From NCBI RefSeq assembly GCF_025751535.1, contig NZ_JAOWLC010000002.1:186001-250000 (forward strand): a DNA stretch of 64,000 nucleotides. Reading direction: 5' to 3'. Positions 1 through 8,827 of the stretch are shown one piece after another; within the stretch, counting starts at the first letter, position 1, and every line of letters begins with the position of its first letter. The stretch comes from Lentibacter sp. XHP0401 (lineage in GTDB: Bacteria > Pseudomonadota > Alphaproteobacteria > Rhodobacterales > Rhodobacteraceae). The notes beneath the pieces are model-generated. The model saw only the letters and a list, made by a program, of their open reading frames with translations. It did not search any database and was not told the origin of the DNA. Both the position numbers and the translations under genes were made by a program.

Positions 1-978
1 GTCTTTACGCCGTTCTGGCGCAATATCCAGAGTGCCGATGTCGCCTTTCCTAAGAACAATCCCAAAAGCCTACCACAGCCCGAGGGCTGGCCCACGTCTG
101 AATGCTTGAACGATTGGGCGATAGCATCCGACATGTATCGCGGCGCAGATGTGCTTGCGCGGTATTCCACCGCTGGTGAAGCTGCAGCTTGGCAAAAGTT
201 ATATGACTTTCTTGAAGAGCGTGCCGTGACATATAAGGCCGCGCGTGATCGTTTAGCGGAAAATGGAACATCTGATTTGTCTGACAATCTGGCGTACGGC
301 GAGATTTCTCCGCGCACTATCTGGCATTTGGGTCAGAAGGCCATAGCCTCCGGCGCGCAGGGGCTTGAGCCTTTTTTACGCCAGATTGCATGGCGCGATT
401 TTGCGCATCACTTGATGTATCACACACCCCATATGTTGCAAGAAAACTGGCGCGAAGGTTGGGACAATTTCCCATGGAACGAGGATACGGAATCTTCTGC
501 AGTGATGGCTTGGAAAATGGGCACCACCGGCATTGATTTTGTCGACGCTGCGATGCGCGAGCTTTGGGTCACTGGGAAAATGCATAACCGGGCACGGATG
601 GTTGTGGCAAGCTATCTCACCAAGCACATGATGGTGCATTGGCGTGTGGGGGAGCAATGGTTTGCAGACCAGCTAATTGATTATGATCCCGCAAATAATG
701 CGATGGGCTGGCAGTGGGTTGCTGGGTCAGGGCCTGATGCAGCACCGTATTTCAGAGTGTTTAACCCGGACACACAACTTGAAAAATTTGATCCTAAGCG
801 TGCCTATTTCTCACGCTGGGTGGCGGAGGGACAGGTTGAACCCCCACAAACTGCGCTTGATTTTTTTGACGCCATTCCAAAACAAGCGCAACTTTCTTCA
901 CAGGACACACGCCCGAAACCTATTGTAAGGCTTAAAGAAGGGCGGGAACGGGCTTTGGCAGCCTATAGCGCAAAGTAG
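1..978 (+). CDS. phrB: Deoxyribodipyrimidine photolyase (CPD photolyase), 3' part
   Basis: Flavoprotein that uses blue light to split cyclobutane pyrimidine dimers in DNA. The frame is open from base 1, so the 5' end lies outside the window and 325 codons are visible. The first visible residues VFTPFW are typical of the linker before the FAD-binding domain. The C-terminal FAD/DNA-binding domain is complete, with WRDFAHH, the tract from WVTGKMHNRAR into the following helix, and NNAMGWQWVAGSG before YFRVFNP. Known for the family: these segments line the FAD pocket and DNA groove. A second, unrelated photolyase of the FeS type is encoded at 46854-48380. The next gene, trgA, is in the same direction after about 125 bp. 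Confidence 0.93.
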   Translation, partial: VFTPFWRNIQSADVAFPKNNPKSLPQPEGWPTSECLNDWAIASDMYRGADVLARYSTAGEAAAWQKLYDFLEERAVTYKAARDRLAENGTSDLSDNLAYGEISPRTIWHLGQKAIASGAQGLEPFLRQIAWRDFAHHLMYHTPHMLQENWREGWDNFPWNEDTESSAVMAWKMGTTGIDFVDAAMRELWVTGKMHNRARMVVASYLTKHMMVHWRVGEQWFADQLIDYDPANNAMGWQWVAGSGPDAAPYFRVFNPDTQLEKFDPKRAYFSRWVAEGQVEPPQTALDFFDAIPKQAQLSSQDTRPKPIVRLKEGRERALAAYSAK

Positions 979-1105
979 TCAATAAGTATGAAAAACGAGA
1001 AGAGGCCTTTCGCTATTTGAGGATTTTTTACCTAAGCTCTTGCGCCACGTCCTTTCATGACGGTATCTGATATGGAGTAAAATAAATATAGCGAAGCTTG
1101 AACAG

Positions 1106-1555
1106 ATGCCTACAGCCGCCCGAATGCTTTCTGCAATCTACCTTGCTGTATTGGCTTTCGTCGTCACCGATATGATTGTGGCAGCTATGCTGGTCGAGGA
1201 ACCTGACCTCAATTTTGGCCGTTTTCGCGAAATCAACGTTTTTATTTCGGCATCTGTCGGCTGGATATTGCTTGGCTCGCGGGTTGGCAATCCTTACTCT
1301 GTTGCGACGGGGCTCGGGATTACCGCTGTTGCGGCTGCAATCTTCTGGTGCATATTTGCACACTCTATTCTGGAGATGCTCGAGCTTTCGCTAAACCGGA
1401 AGTTTGACGGACCAATGGAAGCGCTGGTCGGTGCCGTTGAACTGGGTGTCGGATATAGTGCCGAATTGTTGCGGGCAAATATTATAGTTACGCTGGTCTT
1501 AGGCGGCATTGTGGCGGGGTTGTTTGCAGAGTTTGTTAGCCGCCGCTGGAGCTAA
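1106..1555 (+). CDS. trgA: TrgA family integral membrane protein
   Basis: Small membrane protein of 149 aa with four hydrophobic segments (roughly residues 7-27, 47-60, 68-95 and 121-142). The N-terminus MPTAARML resembles that of TrgA proteins, and the gene is followed by trgB and cysK in the order described for the Rhodobacter sphaeroides tellurite resistance locus. The start at 1106 was preferred over the in-frame ATG at 1124 because it gives the usual TrgA N-terminus. No strong ribosome binding site is visible. In Rhodobacter, trgAB is linked with tellurite resistance; the biochemical role of TrgA is unknown. The assignment rests mainly on synteny plus membrane topology. Confidence 0.8.
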   Translation: MPTAARMLSAIYLAVLAFVVTDMIVAAMLVEEPDLNFGRFREINVFISASVGWILLGSRVGNPYSVATGLGITAVAAAIFWCIFAHSILEMLELSLNRKFDGPMEALVGAVELGVGYSAELLRANIIVTLVLGGIVAGLFAEFVSRRWS

Positions 1556-1578
1556 GTCAATTACAGTTAGGAACTGAA

Positions 1579-2691
1579 GTGACACAGGTTTTCTTGTATG
1601 GAACACTGCGGCATATGGGCTTGTTGCAGATTGTTTTGGGGCATGTTCCCGAGGAAAGGCTAACGGCTGCCCGGTTGACTGGGCACTACGTCGCCAGAGC
1701 TGAAGGACGAGACTTTCCCTTGATTGTCGAGCGTGAAGGGAGCGAGGCCGAAGGCCTTTTATTGATAGATGTCACAGCGGAAGAAAAAACGCGGCTTGAT
1801 TACTACGAGCTTGGTTTTGGCTATGAGCTGAGAACGGTAAATGTGTCCGGAAGCGAGGCGCTTGTCTATTTCCCGCATGACGGGCTTTGGCAGCCTGCCG
1901 AACCTTGGAGTCTGGAGTATTGGAGCGAACATCACTGGCCCATCACACAGCATTCAGCACATGAGCTTATGGGACTTCTGGGGGAGGTGCCTGCGCGGGA
2001 CTTGCCGCTGTATTTTGATCGCATCACGGCCCGCGCCTATGCCCGCCATTTGGCGGAAATCGAGCCTAGCCCCTCGACGCTGCGCTCGGCGCAAGGGCGT
2101 TCGGAAATCAAGTTGCATGAACTTAAGCGCAGCCATTTAGGATACTTTAGAACAGATACTTTGACACTGGAACACCCGCGCTTTGACGGGGCTATGAGTG
2201 ATTGTATTTCGCGTGAGGTTTTTTTGACGGGAGATGCCGCGATTGTTTTGCCCTATGATCCGCGCCGTGACCGCATTCTTTTGATTGAGCAGTTTCGCAT
2301 GGGCCCATACGGACGTGGCGACCTACGGCCTTGGACGCTTGAACCTGTGGCCGGCCGCGTAGATGTTGGCGAAACGCCGTTGCAAGCTGCAAAACGTGAA
2401 TGTGTCGAAGAGGCTGGGCTCAACTTGAGTAAGCTTCTGCCTGTGGCCAATTACTACCCGTCTCCAGGAGAGGTCAGCACTTTCTTCTATACGTTTGTCG
2501 GCCTGTGTGATTTGCCAGATAAAGCAGCAGGGTTCGGTGGACTGGACAGTGAAGCCGAAGACATCCGGAGCCATGTTATCAGTTTTGATCAGGCTGAGGC
2601 TCTTATGAAAAGTTCCGAGATCAACGTGGGGCCTCTTTTGCACTTACTCCTCTGGCTGAAAAGCGAGCGAAGTGGACTGAAACAAGAATAG
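1579..2691 (+). CDS. trgB: TrgB-like fusion: gamma-glutamylcyclotransferase-like domain plus NUDIX hydrolase
   Basis: Two-domain protein of 370 aa. Residues 1 to about 130 form an AIG2/GGCT-like domain beginning VFLYGTLRHMG, where YGTL is the family signature. Residues about 190-365 form a NUDIX hydrolase of the ADP-ribose pyrophosphatase type with a canonical box: G (in AGRVDVG), E of ETPLQAAK, then RECVEEAGL. The start is GTG at 1579 with AGGA at 1569-1572. The gene follows trgA by 23 bp and precedes cysK, the order of the Rhodobacter trgAB-cysK tellurite resistance locus. The NUDIX half probably hydrolyses a nucleoside diphosphate derivative. The substrate and the role of the GGCT half are not shown by the sequence. 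Confidence 0.85.
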   Translation: MTQVFLYGTLRHMGLLQIVLGHVPEERLTAARLTGHYVARAEGRDFPLIVEREGSEAEGLLLIDVTAEEKTRLDYYELGFGYELRTVNVSGSEALVYFPHDGLWQPAEPWSLEYWSEHHWPITQHSAHELMGLLGEVPARDLPLYFDRITARAYARHLAEIEPSPSTLRSAQGRSEIKLHELKRSHLGYFRTDTLTLEHPRFDGAMSDCISREVFLTGDAAIVLPYDPRRDRILLIEQFRMGPYGRGDLRPWTLEPVAGRVDVGETPLQAAKRECVEEAGLNLSKLLPVANYYPSPGEVSTFFYTFVGLCDLPDKAAGFGGLDSEAEDIRSHVISFDQAEALMKSSEINVGPLLHLLLWLKSERSGLKQE

Positions 2692-2800
2692 TTTCCTGTC
2701 TGAGTGGTGTGGGTTGGAACAGGTTGCTTTCGTGGGCCAACCTGCTTGTGGTGAGTAGGGCAAGAGCCTAGGTTGGCAGCAATGTTGCAAGGAGCCTGAG

Positions 2801-3838
2801 ATGAAAATTGCGAATGATCTTGCCGAAGCGGTGGGTAACACCCCGCTGATAAAGCTGAAACGCGTCAGCGTGGAAACAGGCTGTGATATTTACGGTAAGG
2901 CCGAGTTTTTGAATCCGGGCCAGTCGGTTAAGGATCGCGCAGCTCTTTACATCATCAAAGATGCGATTGCGCAGGGTAAGTTGAAACCTGGAGGCACAAT
3001 TGTTGAGGGAACCGCAGGAAACACAGGGATCGGCCTTGCGCTAGTAGGGGCCTCGATGGGATTCAAAACAGTGATTGTTATCCCCGAGACCCAAAGCGAA
3101 GAGAAAAAAGACATGTTGCGGCTTGCAGGGGCGGAGCTTGTGCAAGTGCCCGCTGCGCCATATCGCAACCCTAACAATTTTGTGCGTTACTCCGAACGCT
3201 TGGCCGCAGTGCTTGCCCAGAGCGAGCCGAACGGGGCGATCTGGGCAAACCAGTTTGACAATGTAGCCAACAGGCAGGCTCACATTGAAACCACTGGTCC
3301 CGAGATTTGGGAGCAAACGGAAGGCAAGGTGGATGGGTTTATTTGTGCCGTCGGTTCTGGCGGAACGCTCGTTGGAACGGGGATGGTCTTGCAGCCAAAG
3401 GGTGTGAAGGTCGGCCTTGCCGATCCGATGGGCGCTGGCCTTTTCAGCTATTACACGACTGGCGAGATCAAGATGGAAGGCAGCTCGATTGCTGAAGGTA
3501 TCGGACAGGTTCGCATAACAAAAAACCTCGAAGGGTTTACGCCGGATATGTCTTATCAGATACCCGATGAGGAAGCTTTGCCTTATGTTTTCGATCTGTT
3601 AGCGGAAGAGGGCCTTTGCCTTGGTGGCTCGTCAGGCATCAATATTGCAGGTGCCGTTCGCATGGCGCGTGAGATGGGGCCTGGGCACAAGATTGTGACC
3701 GTTCTTTGCGATTATGGTACACGCTATCAGTCCAAGCTTTTCAATCCTGAGTTTCTACGGGAAAAGAATCTTCCAATACCTACGTGGATGGAACGTGAAC
3801 CACGCGAAATACCCAGTGTTTTTGAGGATGTAGAATGA
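2801..3838 (+). CDS. cysK: Cysteine synthase A (O-acetylserine sulfhydrylase)
   Basis: PLP enzyme making cysteine from O-acetylserine and sulfide. The protein has 345 aa. The PLP lysine lies in the SVKDRAA segment near residue 46, and the GTAGNTG loop near residue 72 binds the substrate. The glycine-rich phosphate loop GSGGTLVGTG is near residue 184. AAGGAG at 2789-2794 supports the ATG at 2801. The C-terminus is somewhat longer than in short CysK enzymes, as is common in alphaproteobacteria. A 7-bp inverted repeat lies between trgB and cysK (2720-2744) but has no T-run. The stop overlaps the next start by ATGA, so cysK and the MscS-type channel are probably cotranscribed. Confidence 0.93.
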   Translation: MKIANDLAEAVGNTPLIKLKRVSVETGCDIYGKAEFLNPGQSVKDRAALYIIKDAIAQGKLKPGGTIVEGTAGNTGIGLALVGASMGFKTVIVIPETQSEEKKDMLRLAGAELVQVPAAPYRNPNNFVRYSERLAAVLAQSEPNGAIWANQFDNVANRQAHIETTGPEIWEQTEGKVDGFICAVGSGGTLVGTGMVLQPKGVKVGLADPMGAGLFSYYTTGEIKMEGSSIAEGIGQVRITKNLEGFTPDMSYQIPDEEALPYVFDLLAEEGLCLGGSSGINIAGAVRMAREMGPGHKIVTVLCDYGTRYQSKLFNPEFLREKNLPIPTWMEREPREIPSVFEDVE

Positions 3839-6300
3839 CCCCGATGAAGACTTTGGCCAAAACGCTGCTTACGTTTGCCCTTTGTATTTCATTGTTTGCG
3901 CACCCTATTTCGGCGCAATCAAACAATGCGTCTAAGATTGATTACAATGCATGGCAATCCTTTGCCACACGCATTGAAGAGGCTGTGGAAGCGGGGCGGG
4001 CTTCTGATACAATTCTGGAAAACGTGCGCACCGATCTATCTGACTGGCGGGCGAAATTTGTCAGCGCAAAAGACGCCAATGCGCGAACGATTACAGCAGT
4101 TCAGGCCCAGATATCTGCCCTTGGGCCTGCGCCGGAAAATGGACTGGAACCGCCCGAAATTGTTGAGCAGCGTGCTTCCCTGAACTCCCGGTTGGCCGAG
4201 CTTGTTGCACCGGGAAAACGCGCTGAAGTGGCTCAGAGCCGCGCAGATGCACTGATTGTTGAGATCGACCGCATTCTTGCGCAGCGTCAGGCTAATGCCT
4301 TTATGGAACGCACTTCTAGCCCGCTAAACCCAACAATCTGGTCCCGTAGCTGGAATGCTTTTAACAGCACTCTCACAAGTACGCGTAGCGAAGTCGTTAA
4401 TGGCTGGAACAACCGAAATCAGCGTGAAGCATTCACCAGCAACTTGCCCGCTTTACTCGCGTCGACCTCGGTTTCGATTGTATTTCTGCTGCTTGGCTGG
4501 AGATGGGTTCGCGCGTTGAGCATGCGTTTTGTTCGGCATCGTAACACAGCAAAAGGCTGGCTTACGGCCTTTGTACTGTCACTTGTGCAGCTCGTTGTGG
4601 CAAGCGTTGGCCTTTTAGGTCTGGTCAATTCAATCTATCTGACAGAACTTGTTGGTCTTCGCTTGGATCCGCTTCTTGATGCGATCATTGAAGGTGGCTT
4701 TTTTATCATCATTTCAATCTGGCTCAGTGCATTTGTTTTTGCACGAGCAGATCGTAGTTTTCAGAGTTTTGCGCTATCCGAAAGCCAGAATGCATCAGGG
4801 CGGCACAGCGTGATCTCGCTTGGTCTTATTTTTGGAGCAAGCTTTATTCTCGATGAACTAGCGCGTTATGACAACTGGTCAGACGATGCAAAGGCTGTCC
4901 TTTACTTTCCATTGGTTTTGATGGGCGGACTTTTCCTTTGGCGTCTTGGGCGGCTTCTGCGCCAGCACTCAATGGCAGCCAGTGCAGAACTCGGTGAGGG
5001 GGAACAAGCTCGGTATATTGATCGGATGTATGGGCTGTTGGGGCGCGTGATTGTATTGATCGGAATGCTCGGTCCCTTGCTGATGGCCATCGGTTATTTC
5101 GAGGCTGGCACAACGATCGTTTTCCAAACCATCGAAACGCTTATCCTGATTGCGATGCTTATTCTTGCCCAAAGAGTACTCGCCGAGCTTTGGGTGGTAC
5201 TGCGTCGCGGCATCGAAGAGGCGCGGGACGGGCTTGTGCCGACGCTTGCCGGCTTTGGGCTTATGTTGTTTGCCATTCCCGAGCTTTTGCGAATTTGGGG
5301 CATGAGTGATGCGCGTATAACTGAGTTCTGGACGCGAGCGCGCGAGGGTTTCACTGTCGGGGAAACCCGTATCACGGCGGGAGCATTTCTAACTTTCGCG
5401 ATTGTATTTGCGATTGGTTACATCATCACGCGGCTTGTGCAGGGGGCCTTGAAAAATACAGTTCTTCCCAAAACCCGAATGGATCAAGGTGGGCAAACTG
5501 CGCTTGTTTCCGGGGTCGGCTACATAGGGATTTTTCTGGCGGCTCTTGGTGCAATCACAGGTGCGGGCATCGATCTTTCCAGCCTTGCAATCGTTGCCGG
5601 TGCACTGTCCGTCGGGATTGGTTTTGGTCTTCAAAATATTGTGTCGAATTTTGTGTCCGGGATTATCCTGCTGATTGAGCGACCGATTTCAGAGGGTGAC
5701 TGGATTGAGGTTGGCGGAACGCACGGAACTGTACGCGACATCTCGGTGAGATCAACGCGGATAGAGACGTTTGATCGTTCGGATGTAATTTTGCCGAATG
5801 CTGATCTGATCAGCGGGAAAGTTACCAACTACACTCGCGGCAACACTGTTGGTCGTGTCATCGTGCCTGTGGGGGTGGCTTATGGCAACGACACACGTCG
5901 GATCGAGAAGATATTGTTGGAGGTCGCTGAAAACCATCCCATGGTTCTCGCCAATCCAAAGCCAAATGTCATTTTCCAAGGGTTTGGAGCTGACAGCCTC
6001 GATTTTGAAATCCGTGCGATCCTGCGGGATGTGAACTTTGTGCTTTCTGTCCGCTCGGATATGAACCACGAAATCGCCCGTCGGTTCACGGAGGAAAATA
6101 TTGAAATACCGTTTGGCCAGCGCGACATATGGATCAGAAATCCGGAGGTTCTTGGGGCGGCCCTTGCTCCGGCGCCAAAACCAAAGCCAAAAGTAAAAGC
6201 CAAAACAAAAAACAAGACTCAAAAGATGGACACAACACTTTTGAGTGATAGCGATTTTGAGGGGCCTGAAAACGGCACTGAAGACGGAGGTGATCGATGA
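3835..6300 (+). CDS. DUF3772/MscS family mechanosensitive ion channel
   Basis: Large inner membrane channel of 821 aa. A signal peptide (about residues 1-27, ending near ISAQS) precedes a periplasmic region of about 180 residues that matches the DUF3772 class. Around ten hydrophobic segments follow. The MscS core is near residues 570-770, with the pore helix segment AIVAGALSVGIGFGLQNIVSNF and the beta-domain sequence ERPISEGDWIEVGG. The tail is rich in Lys and Pro (PAPKPKPKVKAKTK). Known for the family: such channels open under membrane tension and protect against hypo-osmotic shock. The ATG at 3835 overlaps the cysK stop; an alternative ATG at 3844 would only trim the signal peptide. The stop overlaps the alaX start. 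Confidence 0.88.
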   Translation: MTPMKTLAKTLLTFALCISLFAHPISAQSNNASKIDYNAWQSFATRIEEAVEAGRASDTILENVRTDLSDWRAKFVSAKDANARTITAVQAQISALGPAPENGLEPPEIVEQRASLNSRLAELVAPGKRAEVAQSRADALIVEIDRILAQRQANAFMERTSSPLNPTIWSRSWNAFNSTLTSTRSEVVNGWNNRNQREAFTSNLPALLASTSVSIVFLLLGWRWVRALSMRFVRHRNTAKGWLTAFVLSLVQLVVASVGLLGLVNSIYLTELVGLRLDPLLDAIIEGGFFIIISIWLSAFVFARADRSFQSFALSESQNASGRHSVISLGLIFGASFILDELARYDNWSDDAKAVLYFPLVLMGGLFLWRLGRLLRQHSMAASAELGEGEQARYIDRMYGLLGRVIVLIGMLGPLLMAIGYFEAGTTIVFQTIETLILIAMLILAQRVLAELWVVLRRGIEEARDGLVPTLAGFGLMLFAIPELLRIWGMSDARITEFWTRAREGFTVGETRITAGAFLTFAIVFAIGYIITRLVQGALKNTVLPKTRMDQGGQTALVSGVGYIGIFLAALGAITGAGIDLSSLAIVAGALSVGIGFGLQNIVSNFVSGIILLIERPISEGDWIEVGGTHGTVRDISVRSTRIETFDRSDVILPNADLISGKVTNYTRGNTVGRVIVPVGVAYGNDTRRIEKILLEVAENHPMVLANPKPNVIFQGFGADSLDFEIRAILRDVNFVLSVRSDMNHEIARRFTEENIEIPFGQRDIWIRNPEVLGAALAPAPKPKPKVKAKTKNKTQKMDTTLLSDSDFEGPENGTEDGGDR

Positions 6301-7025
6301 CAGCAGTCGTGACAGAGGCATTGTTTAAAGAAGATGTCTACTTGCGGGAGGCTTCAGCCTGTGTGGTTGCGCATACAGCAGAAGGGGGTATTGTTCTAGA
6401 TCAAACGATTTTTTATCCAACAGGTGGTGGTCAGCCTGGTGACAGCGGAAGCCTTGCCTGGGACGGACGAACGCTGGAGATTGCAACCTCCGTTAAGGGA
6501 GAGGGCGAGCAGATAGTGCTTGTTCCGGCTGCTCCCGTGGCTCTCCCCGAAGTGGGGGTAAAGCTGGTGCAATATCTCGATTGGGAGCGACGTCACAGGC
6601 ACATGCGGGTGCATACAGCGTTGCATTTGCTCTCGGTCGTTTTGCCGTTGCCTGTAACGGGGGGGCAGATTGGAGCGGACAAAGGTCGCCTTGACTTTAT
6701 GATGCCAGAACTTCCTGACGACCGTTACGCTGTGGAAGCTGCGCTTAACGAATTGGTTGATCTGGATTTGCCCGTCAGTGAAATGTGGATCACTGAAGAC
6801 GAACTTGACACAAGACCCGAGCTTGTCAAAACAATGACTGTAAGGCCGCCGCGCGGGCGGGGGCCGATCCGTCTCGTTCAGATAGGTGAGGGGGCTGCGC
6901 GGGTTGATTTGCAGCCGTGTGGCGGCACCCATGTTGCGCGTACCAGCGAGATTGGTGCGCTCAAGCTTGGCAAGATAGAAAACAAAGGTAAACAGAACCG
7001 TCGTGTTAACATGCACTTGATCTGA
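6297..7025 (+). CDS. alaX: Alanyl-tRNA editing protein (AlaX type)
   Basis: Free-standing trans-editing factor of 242 aa, expected to hydrolyse Ser or Gly wrongly attached to tRNA-Ala. An N-terminal beta-barrel with FYPTGGGQPGD (near residues 39-49) is followed by the zinc site. The zinc ligands are the two His of HTALHLL (near residue 106) and Cys and His of CGGTHV (near residue 207). The SEIG motif follows, as in the AlaRS editing domain. The catalytic alanylation domain is absent, so this is not alaS. It starts inside the stop of the MscS gene (ATGA). The tRNA-Ser(GGA) gene lies 55 bp downstream, which is probably coincidental. Confidence 0.9.
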   Translation: MTAVVTEALFKEDVYLREASACVVAHTAEGGIVLDQTIFYPTGGGQPGDSGSLAWDGRTLEIATSVKGEGEQIVLVPAAPVALPEVGVKLVQYLDWERRHRHMRVHTALHLLSVVLPLPVTGGQIGADKGRLDFMMPELPDDRYAVEAALNELVDLDLPVSEMWITEDELDTRPELVKTMTVRPPRGRGPIRLVQIGEGAARVDLQPCGGTHVARTSEIGALKLGKIENKGKQNRRVNMHLI

Positions 7026-7080
7026 CATTCTTGACAGTTTGGGCTTGCAGGCCCACATGCTTTTTCGGTAGACGGACCTC

Positions 7081-7170
7081 GGACAGGTGGCCGAGTGGTC
7101 GAAGGCGCGCGCCTGGAAAGTGCGTAGGCGGGTGACCGTCTCGAGGGTTCGAATCCCTTCCTGTCCGCCA
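7081..7170 (+). tRNA. tRNA-Ser (anticodon GGA)
   Basis: 90-nt cloverleaf with a 7-bp acceptor stem (GGACAGG/CCTGTCC), discriminator G and encoded CCA. The anticodon stem CGCGC/GTGCG carries the loop CTGGAAA, giving anticodon GGA. A long variable arm follows, typical of serine tRNAs, and the T arm contains GGTTCGAATCC. The last 14 bases (7157-7170) recur at 16699-16712, so the 3' end of this gene is the attachment site of the element downstream. The gene itself is intact. Confidence 0.97.
7157..7170 (+). repeat. attL: left attachment repeat of the integrative element
   Basis: CTTCCTGTCCGCCA, the last 14 bases of tRNA-Ser(GGA), occurs again exactly at 16699-16712. A tyrosine integrase gene next to the distal copy makes this pair the likely att core. 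Confidence 0.85.
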
Positions 7171-7317
7171 CATTAAAAATCTAAGTATCTGATATTATAT
7201 GGTTATTTGGCTTTGCTTTTTGCATCGCCCCACATGCAGACCCACATCGACTTGTCGTCGCATATGTTTCCCTCTGGGCACGTTGCCCGTTTTCGGAACT
7301 GTAAAAGGACAAGACAT

Positions 7318-7704
7318 ATGACCATCCAAAGAACCACAGAACTAACCAGCCGCTCGATCCTCGGGGCTATCCCGGCTGCACTGACTGCTACGACGACACA
7401 AGCAGAGAAGGGATCTGATGATCCAATTCCTACTTGGTTTGCGGCATGGGGGCGGGGAAGGGAAATGTGGCGTGAAGAAGCAAGCAAGACTGGCGGCGAA
7501 AACTTCGACACGCCTGAATGCTTAAATCTAGACAGCGCCAACGAGCAACTCTCCGAGCTAATCGCAAGAACGCTTGCCACGACTGTAGAGGGGGCGGCCT
7601 GTCAACTTGAGTGGGTTCGAGTAGATGGTGCTGGTGATTTGTGCTGCTCTATGCATCATCTAGCGATCGACAATGCTATACGAGCGCTACGAACCATGAG
7701 CTAA
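7318..7704 (+). CDS. Hypothetical protein, first gene of the element
   Basis: 128-aa protein of unknown function. The ATG at 7318 is preferred over an upstream in-frame start at 7207 because AAGGAC at 7305-7310 sits 7 nt before it. The N-terminus TSRSILGAIPAALTATTTQA looks like a moderately hydrophobic leader, but no clear signal cleavage site is seen. The middle is acidic and Trp-rich (WFAAWGRGREMW near residue 40). Three cysteines lie in the C-terminal half. It starts about 150 bp inside attL and has no obvious partner. Confidence 0.55.
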   Translation: MTIQRTTELTSRSILGAIPAALTATTTQAEKGSDDPIPTWFAAWGRGREMWREEASKTGGENFDTPECLNLDSANEQLSELIARTLATTVEGAACQLEWVRVDGAGDLCCSMHHLAIDNAIRALRTMS

Positions 7705-7893
7705 TACTCTAAGCCACCATGGGTGCTGGGGGAGGGGCGGGAGGCGCTCTATGAACAGTTGGGGAATTCGTGCTCAATGCTGCGCGCGTTCTCTCTGCCT
7801 CTATCTTGGCCTTACTTCCAAAATACACGGCGAAACACATAGAATAATTCGTTTTAAACTTGGTACTGCATAGCAGCACATATGGAGGTGATA

Positions 7894-8265
7894 ATGCGTC
7901 TGTTCACAGTTCTTTTGGCTCTAACCCTTTGCTCAACTGGGGCTTTGGCTGATGAAAGATACCTATGTGAGGCTCGATGGAGTCATGGTGTGTTTCATAA
8001 GGAGGGTCTTAGCGGTTGGCAGGATATGAGCATGGTCCCCGAAGATCAGTTTCTCATAGAGAACGAAAAGGAAGGCGCACGCGTCAAGATGATAGGGCGG
8101 CGCTCATCGCCAACAGATCGCTACAACTGCGAGCGGTTTTTAGGAGGGGCGTTAAGGTGTCTGAATGGGCAGTTTCAGTTTAACCTGAACACTTTGTTGT
8201 TTACCCATCAAAACGATTACGGAGACTGGTTTCTATTCTCAGCCGGTGACTGCAAAGCGCTTTAG
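7894..8265 (+). CDS. Small secreted hypothetical protein
   Basis: 123-aa protein with a clear signal peptide (MRLFTVLLALTLCSTGALA, cleavage before DERY). GGAGGTG at 7884-7890 places the start at the ATG at 7894; an in-frame ATG at 7882 would lie on the ribosome binding site. Four cysteines remain in the mature part (CEARW, NCERF, RCLNG, GDCKA), which could form two disulfides in the periplasm. I do not recognise the family. Its place in the element suggests an accessory (morph) gene, but no function can be given. Confidence 0.65.
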   Translation: MRLFTVLLALTLCSTGALADERYLCEARWSHGVFHKEGLSGWQDMSMVPEDQFLIENEKEGARVKMIGRRSSPTDRYNCERFLGGALRCLNGQFQFNLNTLLFTHQNDYGDWFLFSAGDCKAL

Positions 8266-8357
8266 CTGCATCAATTGGTAAGGTGCAGAATGAATGCATG
8301 TTAGAAGACCTCAAGTGTTCTGTGCGCCCGACCCCTACGCGTCGATCACAGCTGATA

Positions 8358-8393
8358 GGGGGTAGGGGGGTGAGAAAGAAGGGGGGGCGGGGG
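8358..8393 (+). other. G-rich tract with G-quadruplex potential
   Basis: Four runs of five to seven G on the plus strand (8358-8362, 8365-8370, 8381-8387, 8389-8393), separated by 2, 10 and 1 bases, in the 283-bp gap between two element genes. No other such tract was noticed in the window. Function unknown. Confidence 0.5.
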
Positions 8394-8548
8394 CGAAAAA
8401 ACCGCGGGATTATCTGATAGTCCACCCCCTCGCTCGCTAGGGTCTCTATTTTTTCAAATATTTTTTCCAAATCAATCGCGGTGAGCTGGTGTATTTGTAA
8501 TGCGCTTTCGATCTCGCATTGTTGGTTTATATTACATTGGAGATATGC

Positions 8549-8827
8549 ATGGATCAGAACAGAAGCCCCCACAGTGCGCCCCCTCATTTCAGCTTCAAGA
8601 AATCGCCATCGGATGGTGACAGAGCTCTTGGGCGTCAGCAGGCTCTTATCATTCAAGGCACCGCTGAGATCAGGGCACATACCGCCGTTAATGGCCCAAG
8701 CGAAATGCCGCTCGCGCTCGATGATGGGCGCGTGTTGCGCACCGATAAAGAAATTCTCGACTATCTGGATGAAGGCGACAACGCTTCGGCCTTCTTTGAT
8801 CTATGCGGAAAGGGACCAAGCCAATGA
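8549..8827 (+). CDS. Small element protein translationally coupled to the virion-like gene
   Basis: 92-aa protein without recognised domain. The ATG at 8549 is chosen because TGGAGA at 8538-8543 precedes it at normal spacing. The N-terminal third is basic and polar (SPHSAPPHFSFKKSPS). The C-terminal half is acidic (LRTDKEILDYLDEGDNASAFFDL). The stop overlaps the next start by ATGA at 8824, so the two genes are one transcription unit. A small virion or chaperone-like role for the large downstream protein is possible but is inference from coupling only. Confidence 0.6.
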   Translation: MDQNRSPHSAPPHFSFKKSPSDGDRALGRQQALIIQGTAEIRAHTAVNGPSEMPLALDDGRVLRTDKEILDYLDEGDNASAFFDLCGKGPSQ

